From Winogradskyella sp. MH6 (GTDB lineage Bacteria; Bacteroidota; Bacteroidia; Flavobacteriales; Flavobacteriaceae): a stretch of 64,000 nt of DNA. Below are positions 46,118-57,619 of the stretch, one piece after another (the first letter of the stretch is position 1; each line of letters starts with the position of its first letter). Where the stretch lies: positions 3,348,001 to 3,412,000 of the forward strand of contig NZ_CP094494.1 of the NCBI RefSeq assembly GCF_022810765.1. Reading direction: 5' to 3'. The position numbers were made by a program, and so were the translations under genes. The notes beneath the pieces were generated by a model. It was not told where the DNA came from. It saw only the letters and a list, made by a program, of their open reading frames with translations, and ran no database searches.

Positions 46118-46134
46118 ATACTCAATTTGAGTAT
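46118..46134. promoter_or_regulatory. 17-bp palindromic operator, copy 2
   Basis: Same 17 bases as copy 1 (arms ATACTCA and TGAGTAT), here with an eighth pair (A at 46117, T at 46135). It lies 3 bp beyond the stop of the PAS-LuxR gene and upstream of lpdA on the same strand. Confidence 0.6.
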
Positions 46135-46137
46135 TTT

Positions 46138-46908
46138 TTATAGCCAATGCGGATTTAACTTTAAAATACCAACTAATTCTCCTGTAGATGTAATATCTAA
46201 CTTCTTTAGAATATTACGTCTATGCGTATCTACGGTATGTGAACTGATGTTAAGCTTTTCGGAAATTTCTTTACTTGTCTTATCTAAAATTAAAAGTCTT
46301 ATAATGTCTCTTTCTCTATTGGTAACACTATCGTGCAGTAATTTTTGAGAAAAGCTATCAAAGTATATGGTTTCGTATTCTTGCTTATCATTTAGCAATT
46401 TGGCAGAGGCTGTAATATCTAACTTAACATCTGGATGCATAATTGTATAATGAGCCAAGCCTATAATTGGCTTGTTCTCTGAGTCAAAAATCAATGGTGT
46501 GGTATTTTGTACCACATTTACATAAATATTTTGTGCGTTTTTAAATCTAAAATTCCATGTATAACTAGCATCTTGTCTTTTTTCCTTCGGAATTTCACTC
46601 AATGTAAACTTCATAAGACTATTTAATGCTTGTAGCCAAAACTCTATATCTTCAGGATGAATTCTACTCCAGAAGTAACGCATTCCTTTTTCCTTAAGTT
46701 CATTTGGATCTAGTCCTAAGGAAGCTTTGTAATTTTTACTAACATATTCAAAGGTTAGATCTTGCGTATTGGTTATGCAAAAAAAGGTTGAGCTATAAGG
46801 TAAAAAACGATCCATCTCTATGATTTTCTCTATATGCTTCTCTAAAGATGGTTTATCGTAAGATTCAAATATAAAATTGTATAATTCTTTGATTTTGGAA
46901 TACTTCAT
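46138..46908 (-). CDS. PAS-domain LuxR-type transcriptional regulator
   Basis: 256 residues. Residues about 35-155 form a PAS fold of the PAS_3 kind (FEYVSKNYKASLGLDPNEL, YFWSRIHPEDIEFW, YTWNFRFKNAQNIYVNVVQN). The C-terminal GerE/LuxR helix-turn-helix (about 190-250) has LTNRERDIIRLL-like VTNRERDIIRLLILDKTSKE, then ISEKLNISSHTVDTHRRNIL. There is no receiver domain, so activity is probably set by PAS ligand binding. It is flanked by a 17-bp palindrome and may bind it; this is inference from position. Confidence 0.88.
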   Translation of the reverse strand: MKYSKIKELYNFIFESYDKPSLEKHIEKIIEMDRFLPYSSTFFCITNTQDLTFEYVSKNYKASLGLDPNELKEKGMRYFWSRIHPEDIEFWLQALNSLMKFTLSEIPKEKRQDASYTWNFRFKNAQNIYVNVVQNTTPLIFDSENKPIIGLAHYTIMHPDVKLDITASAKLLNDKQEYETIYFDSFSQKLLHDSVTNRERDIIRLLILDKTSKEISEKLNISSHTVDTHRRNILKKLDITSTGELVGILKLNPHWL

Positions 46909-46925
46909 AAACTGTATTAATCATT

Positions 46926-47552
46926 TTAATTAGGAAACCCTAACATCTCACCCATACCCACCGTAAATAGCCAACAACCATAAATAGCATGTTCTATAGA
47001 AACTAAAAGTGTAGATTTTGTTTTTTTAAAAGTTAGTGCAAATAAAATACCTCCTATAAACGTAAAAATCATGACTAAAGTATTTTTAAAGAATATATGT
47101 GCCAATGAAAATAATGCAGCATTTACCATTATAAACAAGGCATTGCTTCTAAATAGCGATTCGTAGCGTTGAAAGAAAAACGTTCTGTAAACCAACTCTT
47201 GTGGATATACCGAAAAAACAGAATACACAAACAAAATCGCCACCCACAACATAGGCTTTGATTTTATGACCTCAAATAAATTTTTATAGTCAACTATATA
47301 CACATAAATACTAGTGATAATTGCTATTACTAAAAACTTTATGATGGTTCGTTGCCAAAATTGAGTCCAATTAATATGCTGTCTAATTTTAAACTTATTA
47401 TTTTCAACCTTAAGAAGTACGTAGGTTACATAAACAAATGCCAATGAACCTATAACTAGTTTAATCCAAAGCTGAAACTCTAATACAAAACTTACCGGAA
47501 TTAATACAAACCCAATAAAAAATTCAAAAAGTCTATACCTTATGCTTTGCAT
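46926..47552 (-). CDS. CPBP-family intramembrane protease-like protein
   Basis: 208 residues with about six to seven membrane helices. The CPBP/Abi motif 1, usually EExxxR, reads QELVYR (near 116-121), so the first glutamate is glutamine. Motif 2, ALFSLAHIFFKN near 145, keeps FxxxH, and a third block HAIYGCWLF near 190 has the expected histidine. If the Gln is tolerated it is a type II CAAX-like endopeptidase; otherwise a non-catalytic relative. It ends 17 bp before the PAS-LuxR gene start. Confidence 0.8.
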   Translation of the reverse strand: MQSIRYRLFEFFIGFVLIPVSFVLEFQLWIKLVIGSLAFVYVTYVLLKVENNKFKIRQHINWTQFWQRTIIKFLVIAIITSIYVYIVDYKNLFEVIKSKPMLWVAILFVYSVFSVYPQELVYRTFFFQRYESLFRSNALFIMVNAALFSLAHIFFKNTLVMIFTFIGGILFALTFKKTKSTLLVSIEHAIYGCWLFTVGMGEMLGFPN

Positions 47553-47553
47553 A

Positions 47554-48009
47554 TTATAATGTTATTGCTGTTGTGTGCTTTACTTCATTTATTACAAACA
47601 TACTATGCGTGCTACCTATATGGTTTATATTGGTAAGCTTTTTAACCATAAAATCTCTAAACGCTTCCATATCCTTAACCAACACTTTTAACAAGTAGTC
47701 ATAGTCTCCACTAATATGATAACACTCTAGCACTTCGTCTAATTTACGAACTTCTCTTTCAAATTTCATAACATAGTCCTGAGAATGTTGTACCAGCTTT
47801 ACGTGGCAAAAGGTTACAAAAGCCTTATCAACTTTCTTTTTATCAACTAGCGCAACATAATTACTAATAATCCCTTTTTTTTCTAACTTTCTAATACGCT
47901 CATATACAGCTGTAACCGATAAACCGAGTGCATAAGAAAGTGCTTTATTGGTTTGTTTACTATCTTTTTGAAGAAGTTCTAGAAGCGCTTTATCTATTTC
48001 ATCTAACAT
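47554..48009 (-). CDS. Lrp/AsnC-family transcriptional regulator
   Basis: 151 residues. N-terminal helix-turn-helix: DEIDKALLELLQKDSKQTNK and ALSYALGLSVTAVYERIRKL (22-41). The C-terminal RAM ligand-binding domain has CYHISGDYDYLLKVLVKD near 98. Divergent from the Cys/Met PLP enzyme gene, with a palindrome between them, which is the usual arrangement of a local Lrp-type regulator of amino-acid breakdown. It is followed after 1 bp by the CPBP gene. Confidence 0.93.
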   Translation of the reverse strand: MLDEIDKALLELLQKDSKQTNKALSYALGLSVTAVYERIRKLEKKGIISNYVALVDKKKVDKAFVTFCHVKLVQHSQDYVMKFEREVRKLDEVLECYHISGDYDYLLKVLVKDMEAFRDFMVKKLTNINHIGSTHSMFVINEVKHTTAITL

Positions 48010-48085
48010 TTGCTTAATATTTTTCGGTAGAAATTACCTTTTGAATAAAAATAACAACTATTGTTCTATCATACACAAAAAATAA

Positions 48086-48098
48086 TGAATAATATTCA
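48086..48098. promoter_or_regulatory. Candidate Lrp-type operator
   Basis: TGAATAATATTCA, a 13-bp palindrome with perfect 6-bp arms, lies between the divergent Lrp and PLP-enzyme genes, 73 bp before the latter's ATG. AT-rich dyads of this size suit Lrp/AsnC proteins. The rest of the 48010-48171 interval is AT-rich with TTG-N20-CAAATTTG as a weak promoter candidate. Confidence 0.4.
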
Positions 48099-48171
48099 CT
48101 TAATAATATAAAGTATTGATTTTTATTCTAATAACTTTCAAATTTGTATAAACCTTTTAAATCATTTTAAA

Positions 48172-49386
48172 ATGAAATTTAAACCTGCAAACAACATACA
48201 AGACCTACAATATTTTGGAGAGTTTGGTGGAGTAAACCCATCAATATCTGACTCTTCTACCTATACCTTTTTATCTGCTAAAACCATGTTCGATACTTTT
48301 GAAGGGAATGCGGATGGCTGTTATCTCTACTCAAGACACTCTTCGCCTTCAAATTTATATTTAGGTGAAGCACTTGCCGCAATGGAAGGTACAGAAACAG
48401 CCACGGTTACTGCATCTGGCATGGGAGCCATTACACCTGTATTAATGCAACTGTGTGAAGCAGGTGAACACATCGTTAGTAGTAGAACCATTTATGGCGG
48501 AACCTATGCTTTCTTAAAGAACTTTGCACCAAGATTAGGAATACAAACTTCATTTGTAGATATCACAAAAATAGATGTTGTTGAAGCAGCCATTACACCA
48601 AAAACTAAAGTGCTCTATTGTGAGTCTGTAAGTAATCCATTGCTAGAAGTTGCAGACATCAAAGGCTTAGCTGATCTTGCAAAAAAACACAACTTAAAAC
48701 TGGTTGTGGACAATACTTTTTCTCCGCTGTCTATCTCACCTGCAAAATTGGGTGCTGATGTCGTTATTCATAGTTTAACAAAGTTTATTAACGGTTCTTC
48801 AGATACTGTTGGTGGAGTAGTTTGTGGCACACAAGAATTCATTGACCAATTAAGAAATGTAAATGATGGAGCAGCAATGTTACTAGGTTCTACAATGGAC
48901 AGTTTGCGTTCAGCATCAGTTTTAAAAAACTTAAGAACGCTTCATATAAGAATGCAACAGCATAGCCATAATGCTAGTTATCTTGCAGAAAAATTTGAAA
49001 ATGATGGCTTAAAAACCGTTTATCCTGGTTTAGCCTCTCATCCATCTCATGAATTATTTAAATCTATGATGAATGACATGTATGGCTTTGGAGGAATGCT
49101 TACCATTGATGTAGGTTCTCTGGATAAAGCCAATGCGTTAATGGAATTAATGCAAGAGCGTAATCTTGGATATCTAGCAGTTAGCTTAGGGTTCTACAAA
49201 ACTTTATTTAGTGCACCTGGCAGTTCTACATCTTCTGAAATACCTGAGGACGAACAAGCCGAAATGGGATTAAGTGATGGACTTATTCGTTTTTCAATTG
49301 GTTTAGATGCTGATATACATCGTACATACGAAATGATGAAAGCCTGTATGATAGAACTAAATATTTTAGAAAAAGAATTAGTTTAA
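48172..49386 (+). CDS. Cys/Met metabolism PLP-dependent enzyme (methionine gamma-lyase-like)
   Basis: 404 residues. YLYSRHSSPSNLYLGEALAA near 44-63, then a PLP-phosphate region ATVTASGMGAI, DNTFSPLSISPAKLGADVVI near 183 and the PLP lysine in HSLTKFINGSSDTVGG near 204. C-terminal GLIRFSIGLD is typical. The position corresponding to the active cysteine of methionine gamma-lyase reads GGTY (no Cys), so cystathionine or O-acylhomoserine lyase activity is as likely. Divergent Lrp gene suggests control by an amino acid. Confidence 0.88.
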   Translation: MKFKPANNIQDLQYFGEFGGVNPSISDSSTYTFLSAKTMFDTFEGNADGCYLYSRHSSPSNLYLGEALAAMEGTETATVTASGMGAITPVLMQLCEAGEHIVSSRTIYGGTYAFLKNFAPRLGIQTSFVDITKIDVVEAAITPKTKVLYCESVSNPLLEVADIKGLADLAKKHNLKLVVDNTFSPLSISPAKLGADVVIHSLTKFINGSSDTVGGVVCGTQEFIDQLRNVNDGAAMLLGSTMDSLRSASVLKNLRTLHIRMQQHSHNASYLAEKFENDGLKTVYPGLASHPSHELFKSMMNDMYGFGGMLTIDVGSLDKANALMELMQERNLGYLAVSLGFYKTLFSAPGSSTSSEIPEDEQAEMGLSDGLIRFSIGLDADIHRTYEMMKACMIELNILEKELV

Positions 49387-49412
49387 AAACAATAAAACAT
49401 ACCCTTCTAAAC

Positions 49413-49443
49413 AAGCCTGATGGATTATCTATCAGGCTTTTTT
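49413..49443 (+). terminator. Intrinsic terminator of the PLP-enzyme gene
   Basis: A 9-bp stem AAGCCTGAT/ATCAGGCTT with a 9-base loop and a T run, 27 bp after the stop. Confidence 0.87.
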
Positions 49444-49574
49444 GATATAGTAACAAATTTGCAAATACTATTTGTGTCAAAATATTCATTACTAATATGC
49501 ACTATCAACAATGTTATCATTTGCAAATCGCTTAACAAAATTGTAACATTACGGAGATAAATTAGAAACACCCT

Positions 49575-51062
49575 ATGGAGAGTCAAAATATTAAACCAAG
49601 ACAACCACAAGACGAAAATATAGTAGAAAATAAAGAACTTAATATTTGGGAGGCTTTAATCCCTGTGTTTGCTTTGGTTGGTATGCTAGCATTTAATGTA
49701 TATGTGTATGGTGATAATGCTTTGAGCGGTAGTAATCAATTTATACTATTATTAGGTGCAGCTGTGGCTGCCATTGTAGGTTTTTTCAATAAAGTATCCT
49801 TTGATCAAATGGTTGAAGAAGTTGCTGAAAACATAAAATCTACAGCAGGTGCAATTTTAATCCTCTTGATGGTTGGTGCATTAGCAGGCACTTGGCTAAT
49901 AAGTGGTATTATACCCGCAATGATATATTATGGCTTACAAATTCTAAATCCTACCATATTTTTAGCCGCTTGCGTTATAATTTGTGCCATTATATCTGTA
50001 GCAACTGGCAGCTCATGGACCACATCTGCCACAGTTGGTATTGCTTTAATAGGAATTGGAGAAGCCTTGGGTGTTCCAATGGGAATGACTGCTGGTGCAG
50101 TGCTCTCTGGTGCTTATTTTGGAGATAAAATGTCTCCTTTAAGTGACACCACAAATTTAGCGCCTGCCATGTCTGGAGGTGAATTATTCTCTCATATAAA
50201 ATATATGGCATACACAACTGTGCCAACTATTGTTATAACACTTATTGTATTTATCATTTTAGGCTTTACTCAAAACACAGAAGGTGCAGCAGATACTTCT
50301 ACCCTAATCAATGATATTGATAAAACCTTCAACATTTCTGGTTGGTTATTTTTGGTTCCAATATTTGTTATATTCTTAATCATAAAGAAAACTTCGCCTT
50401 TAATTGCGCTGCTAGTAGGTACAATATTAGGAGGTATTTTTGCTTTAATTTTTCAACCACAAATTGTTGCTCAAATAGCAGGTGTTGAATCTTTATCTGT
50501 TAAGTCTGCTTACCAAGGTATAATGGATGCCATCACAGTAAGTACTACGATTGAAACAGATAATGATACTCTTAAAAGCCTCTTCTCTGCTTCTGGTAAA
50601 GGAATGAGTGGAATGCTCGGTACTATATGGCTAATCCTATGCGCCATGACGTTTGGAGGTGTAATGGATGCTATTGGTGCCTTATCTAAAATAAGCAAAT
50701 CACTTTTAAGTATGGCCACCTCTGTTTTTGGTCTTTTTGCAAGTACTGTTGCGAGTTGTTTAGCGCTTAATGTAACAGCTTCAGACCAATACTTAGCTTT
50801 AGTAGTTCCTGGAAAAATGTTTAAAAAAGCCTACGAGGACAAAGGTCTTGCGCCAGAAAATCTCAGTAGAACATTAGAAGATTCTGGTACGGTAACCTCT
50901 GTTTTAATCCCTTGGAATACTTGTGGTGCTTACCAAAGTGGTGTTTTGGGTGTTGGTGTTGGCGAATATTTCTTCTATGCTATTTTTAACTGGCTTAGTC
51001 CATTTACCACATTGCTTTTTGCTGCATTCAGAATTAAGATTAAATATTTATTGAAAAAGTAA
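49575..51062 (+). CDS. NhaC-family Na+/H+ antiporter
   Basis: 495 residues with about eleven to twelve membrane helices. Family segments: ATGSSWTTSATVGIALIGIG near 138-157, GAVLSGAYFGDKMSPLSDTT near 175-194 (acidic ion site), LNVTASDQYLALVVPGKMF near 398 and LEDSGTVTSVLIPWNTCGAY near 435-454. Exports Na+ or exchanges a related ion pair in the inner membrane, as expected for a marine bacterium. Monocistronic. Confidence 0.92.
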   Translation: MESQNIKPRQPQDENIVENKELNIWEALIPVFALVGMLAFNVYVYGDNALSGSNQFILLLGAAVAAIVGFFNKVSFDQMVEEVAENIKSTAGAILILLMVGALAGTWLISGIIPAMIYYGLQILNPTIFLAACVIICAIISVATGSSWTTSATVGIALIGIGEALGVPMGMTAGAVLSGAYFGDKMSPLSDTTNLAPAMSGGELFSHIKYMAYTTVPTIVITLIVFIILGFTQNTEGAADTSTLINDIDKTFNISGWLFLVPIFVIFLIIKKTSPLIALLVGTILGGIFALIFQPQIVAQIAGVESLSVKSAYQGIMDAITVSTTIETDNDTLKSLFSASGKGMSGMLGTIWLILCAMTFGGVMDAIGALSKISKSLLSMATSVFGLFASTVASCLALNVTASDQYLALVVPGKMFKKAYEDKGLAPENLSRTLEDSGTVTSVLIPWNTCGAYQSGVLGVGVGEYFFYAIFNWLSPFTTLLFAAFRIKIKYLLKK

Positions 51063-51232
51063 AAATTTATTTTTCAAGTAAAATCAACCAATTTTAAGAG
51101 GTTCGTATTTTATCCTATTCTATTTTATCATTATCATAAATTTAAAGGTGCTTTTTTGAAGCCATATACTTACACTATAATCCTATTGATTTATAATAAA
51201 TAATTGCTATAAAAACATACTTGTCTATTGGG

Positions 51233-51240
51233 TATTTTTG
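51233..51240 (+). promoter_or_regulatory. -7 promoter element of the peroxiredoxin operon
   Basis: TATTTTTG matches TAnnTTTG and lies 32 bp before the ATG. The nearest TTG is 26 bp upstream, longer than usual. The rest of 51063-51272 shows no gene. Confidence 0.5.
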
Positions 51241-51272
51241 TTTCAAATCATTAATAACTTAAAAAATAGATA

Positions 51273-51917
51273 ATGGCATTTGTAGGAAAACAATTCCCAG
51301 ATTTAAACGTAAACGCAATGAACGAAATGGGTGATACTTTTAAACTCAACGTTCTTGAAGAAGCAAAAAACAACAACAAAAAAGTAGTGTTATTCTGGTA
51401 CCCAAAAGATTTCACTTTTGTTTGCCCAACTGAGTTACATGCTTTTCAAGCTGCTTTAGGTGAGTTCGAAAAACGTAACACCATTGTTATTGGTGCGTCT
51501 TGTGATACTGCCGAAGTTCATTTTGCTTGGTTAAGCACAGCAAAAGACAATGGCGGAATTGAAGGTGTAACCTATCCTCTTTTAGCTGATTCTAACAGAA
51601 ACTTAGCGTCAACTCTTGGTATTTTAGACATCTCTAACGAAACTTACAATGAAGAAACAGGTGTTGTAACTGTTGATGGCGATAACGTTACTTACAGAGC
51701 TACTTACATCATCGATGAAGAAGGTACTGTACAACACGAAAGTATCAATAACATGCCACTTGGTAGAAATGTAAATGAGTACTTAAGAATCATTGATGCT
51801 TTAACACACGTACAAGAAAAAGGTGAGGTTTGTCCTGCAAACTGGGAAGAAGGTAAAGATGCTATGCAAGCTAATGCCCAAGGTACAAGAGAATATTTAA
51901 AAGCACACTTAAACTAA
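51273..51917 (+). CDS. 2-Cys peroxiredoxin (AhpC/Prx1 type)
   Basis: 214 residues. FTFVCPTELHAF has the peroxidatic cysteine near residue 51, with the Arg/Thr environment typical of typical 2-Cys enzymes; GEVCPANWEEG has the resolving cysteine near 187. It reduces hydrogen peroxide and organic hydroperoxides. The downstream thioredoxin-like gene (11-bp gap) is the probable reductant; there is no ahpF. Confidence 0.95.
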   Translation: MAFVGKQFPDLNVNAMNEMGDTFKLNVLEEAKNNNKKVVLFWYPKDFTFVCPTELHAFQAALGEFEKRNTIVIGASCDTAEVHFAWLSTAKDNGGIEGVTYPLLADSNRNLASTLGILDISNETYNEETGVVTVDGDNVTYRATYIIDEEGTVQHESINNMPLGRNVNEYLRIIDALTHVQEKGEVCPANWEEGKDAMQANAQGTREYLKAHLN

Positions 51918-51928
51918 GTATTTGTAGT

Positions 51929-52237
51929 ATGATTCAAGATTTAGATCAAGATAACTTACAAAATATAGTTTCAGAAAACGATACTGTTGTTGTACAATAC
52001 TCAGCAACATGGTGTGGTAACTGTCGTATTATGAAACCTAAATTCAAGAAATTAGCAACAGAAAACGAAAATGTAACATTCGTAATTGCTGATGCCGAAA
52101 AATTTCCTGAAAGCAGAAAGTTAGCAACCGTAGACAACTTACCTACGTTCGCTACTTTTAAAAATGGTGAATTCAAAAATCAAGTACAAACAAATAAGTT
52201 CGATGTTTTAAAAGAACTTGTTGATGAAGTTATTTAA
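51929..52237 (+). CDS. Thioredoxin-like protein with CGNC active site
   Basis: 102 residues, a minimal thioredoxin fold. The active site is WCGNC (Cys29 and Cys32) in SATWCGNCRIMKPKF, where ordinary thioredoxin has CGPC; NLPTFATFKNGEF keeps the cis-proline loop. Replacing Pro by Asn should change the redox potential. As part of the peroxiredoxin operon it probably reduces that enzyme. It ends 2 bp before the next gene. Confidence 0.92.
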   Translation: MIQDLDQDNLQNIVSENDTVVVQYSATWCGNCRIMKPKFKKLATENENVTFVIADAEKFPESRKLATVDNLPTFATFKNGEFKNQVQTNKFDVLKELVDEVI

Positions 52238-52239
52238 TT

Positions 52240-52497
52240 ATGAAATTACCTGTAATAAAGCAATTAACACAATTTATCGAAGATAACGATGAAGACTACG
52301 TAGTAGAAACCATTGAAACCTTAGAAAACCTAACCGAAGTAACATCTTTAAAAGATGAAGAGTTAGACGTTATAGGCGAATTGATTTCTAATATGTATGG
52401 TGCTATTGAAGTCCATAAAATGGTAAAAGACGGTACACCAAAAAAGGAAGCCTTAAACACTTTTATGTCTCGTGTTCTTGGGTCTATTGATAAATAG
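52240..52497 (+). CDS. Small acidic helical protein (DUF6952-like)
   Basis: 85 residues, all helical by pattern and strongly acidic, with no cysteine and no signal. It is the third gene of the peroxiredoxin-thioredoxin operon (2-bp gap). The sequence resembles a conserved Flavobacteriia family I know as DUF6952, found in this context; function unknown. Possibly an adaptor or regulator of the redox pair. Confidence 0.65.
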   Translation: MKLPVIKQLTQFIEDNDEDYVVETIETLENLTEVTSLKDEELDVIGELISNMYGAIEVHKMVKDGTPKKEALNTFMSRVLGSIDK

Positions 52498-52518
52498 AAT
52501 TAATTGAAAAAGAAGAAT

Positions 52519-52550
52519 AAAAACCACTTCAAATTATAGAAGTGGTTTTT
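52519..52550. terminator. Bidirectional intrinsic terminator
   Basis: A 12-bp stem AAAAACCACTTC/GAAGTGGTTTTT with an 8-base loop; T runs on both strands. It separates the convergent peroxiredoxin operon and katG-ankyrin operon. Confidence 0.88.
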
Positions 52551-52558
52551 TTATACCC

Positions 52559-53029
52559 TTACTTTAGTAATGCCTCAATAGCTTCAAAGCCTTTTTCTTG
52601 AGCATAGTCTAAAGCCATTTTACCTTCGTTGTCCTTAATAGATGTATTGGCTTGGCGATTTAATAAAGTATCCACAATAGTTTTTTGATTGTATTGTGTT
52701 GCAAAAATTAGGGCTGTTGTACCGTTTTTATTCTGAACATCAACAGCTGCATTAGAATCTAGTAATAAATCTACCAAATCTTTATTTCCCTTAAAGCTTA
52801 CACCTATTAAAGCTGTATTTCCTGACGCATCTTGCGCATTAACATCTGCTCCTCTTTCGATTAATAATTTTGCAATATCAGGTTGACCAAAATAAGTAGC
52901 AAAAATCAATGGAGTAAAACCTCTTCCATCTTTTATGTTAGCTAAATTTGGATTTTTATCTAACTGGAATCCTATATTTTCAACGTTACCTGATTGTATG
53001 GTTCTAAAGAATAATTCGTTTTCGTTCAT
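52559..53029 (-). CDS. Ankyrin-repeat protein downstream of katG
   Basis: 156 residues from MNENELFF at 53029; ATG codons at 53041 and a longer frame to 53071 are alternatives. Four ankyrin repeats follow (for example DGRGFTPLIFATYFGQPDIA, ASGNTALIGVSFKGNKDLVD, NGTTALIFATQYNQKTIVD). No signal peptide at this start. It lies 79 bp after katG in the same direction. In Pseudomonas an ankyrin protein (AnkB) encoded beside a catalase supports the catalase; the same kind of partnership is likely here by context. Confidence 0.8.
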   Translation of the reverse strand: MNENELFFRTIQSGNVENIGFQLDKNPNLANIKDGRGFTPLIFATYFGQPDIAKLLIERGADVNAQDASGNTALIGVSFKGNKDLVDLLLDSNAAVDVQNKNGTTALIFATQYNQKTIVDTLLNRQANTSIKDNEGKMALDYAQEKGFEAIEALLK

Positions 53030-53108
53030 TGTATTTTTCATTAAAAAAAGGAACGTGCTAAACTTTAACACATTCCTTCATTGGGTTGATTTTGCTATTA
53101 ATCAATTG

Positions 53109-55295
<2,187 letters not shown>

Positions 55296-55485
55296 TTAAA
55301 TTTGACAGCTTAAAGTTAATAAATTATGAATTCAATAATAAGTAGGATTATTTTTTAATATTATTTTAATATAGATTTTGGTTATGATTTAAAAAAACTC
55401 AATAATTAAAAATTATTTTCAAGATTTTTAATAGCTTATTATTCAAAAAAATCGTATCTTAATTAAAGTTTTAAAACCTAGAGAC

Positions 55486-55734
55486 ATGAGCACAATAGAA
55501 TATACAAAAGTCTACTCAGGCAACTTTATTTTAGTAACCAGAGTGAAAGACGAATTAGAAGCAAAAGGAATAGTACCTATAGTAAAAGATGAGGGCGAAT
55601 CTCAACGATTAGCTGGTTATGGCTCTATGAATCAAGGTTTTCAAGAAGTTTTTGTTCATAATGATGAATTAGATAAAGCACTTACTATTGTAGAACAAGT
55701 GAAGGCTGAGATGGAGGCTTCTTCTTCTGAATAA
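55486..55734 (+). CDS. DUF2007-family small protein
   Basis: 82 residues with the DUF2007 pattern: KVYSGNFILVTRVKDELEAK near 7-26 and VFVHNDELDKALTIVEQ near 58-74. The fold is a small ferredoxin-like alpha/beta unit, described as putative signal transducer; function not known. Single gene with its own terminator, divergent from katG. Confidence 0.82.
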   Translation: MSTIEYTKVYSGNFILVTRVKDELEAKGIVPIVKDEGESQRLAGYGSMNQGFQEVFVHNDELDKALTIVEQVKAEMEASSSE

Positions 55735-55753
55735 ATTCAAAATTCAGCATAAA

Positions 55754-55791
55754 AAAAGGGTTGTAGCACAATTTAAACTACAACCCTTTTT
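55754..55791. terminator. Bidirectional intrinsic terminator
   Basis: A perfect 13-bp stem AAAAGGGTTGTAG/CTACAACCCTTTT with an 11-base loop, T runs on both strands, between the convergent DUF2007 and ABC-F genes. Confidence 0.88.
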
Positions 55792-55811
55792 GGTTTATAA
55801 TACTTAGTTGA

Positions 55812-57440
<1,629 letters not shown>

Positions 57441-57587
57441 TTATAATTTTATTCTTTTTTACCTCTAAATAATTAAAGGCGATTTTTTGAGAGTGCAAAA
57501 GTAGAAAAATTCAGCGATTGAGCGAAATAAATGGTTAGTATAACAAGATTTAACTAGGTATTAACAAGACTTCAGGTTTTCATCACA

Positions 57588-57595
57588 TATTTTTG
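57588..57595 (+). promoter_or_regulatory. -7 promoter element before the TlpA-like lipoprotein gene
   Basis: TATTTTTG, an exact TAnnTTTG match, ends 24 bp before the ATG at 57620 and overlaps the upstream TTG that could be read as an earlier start. This favours the ATG. Confidence 0.5.
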
Positions 57596-57619
57596 TTTGC
57601 AAATCGTAGTAAAATCCCC

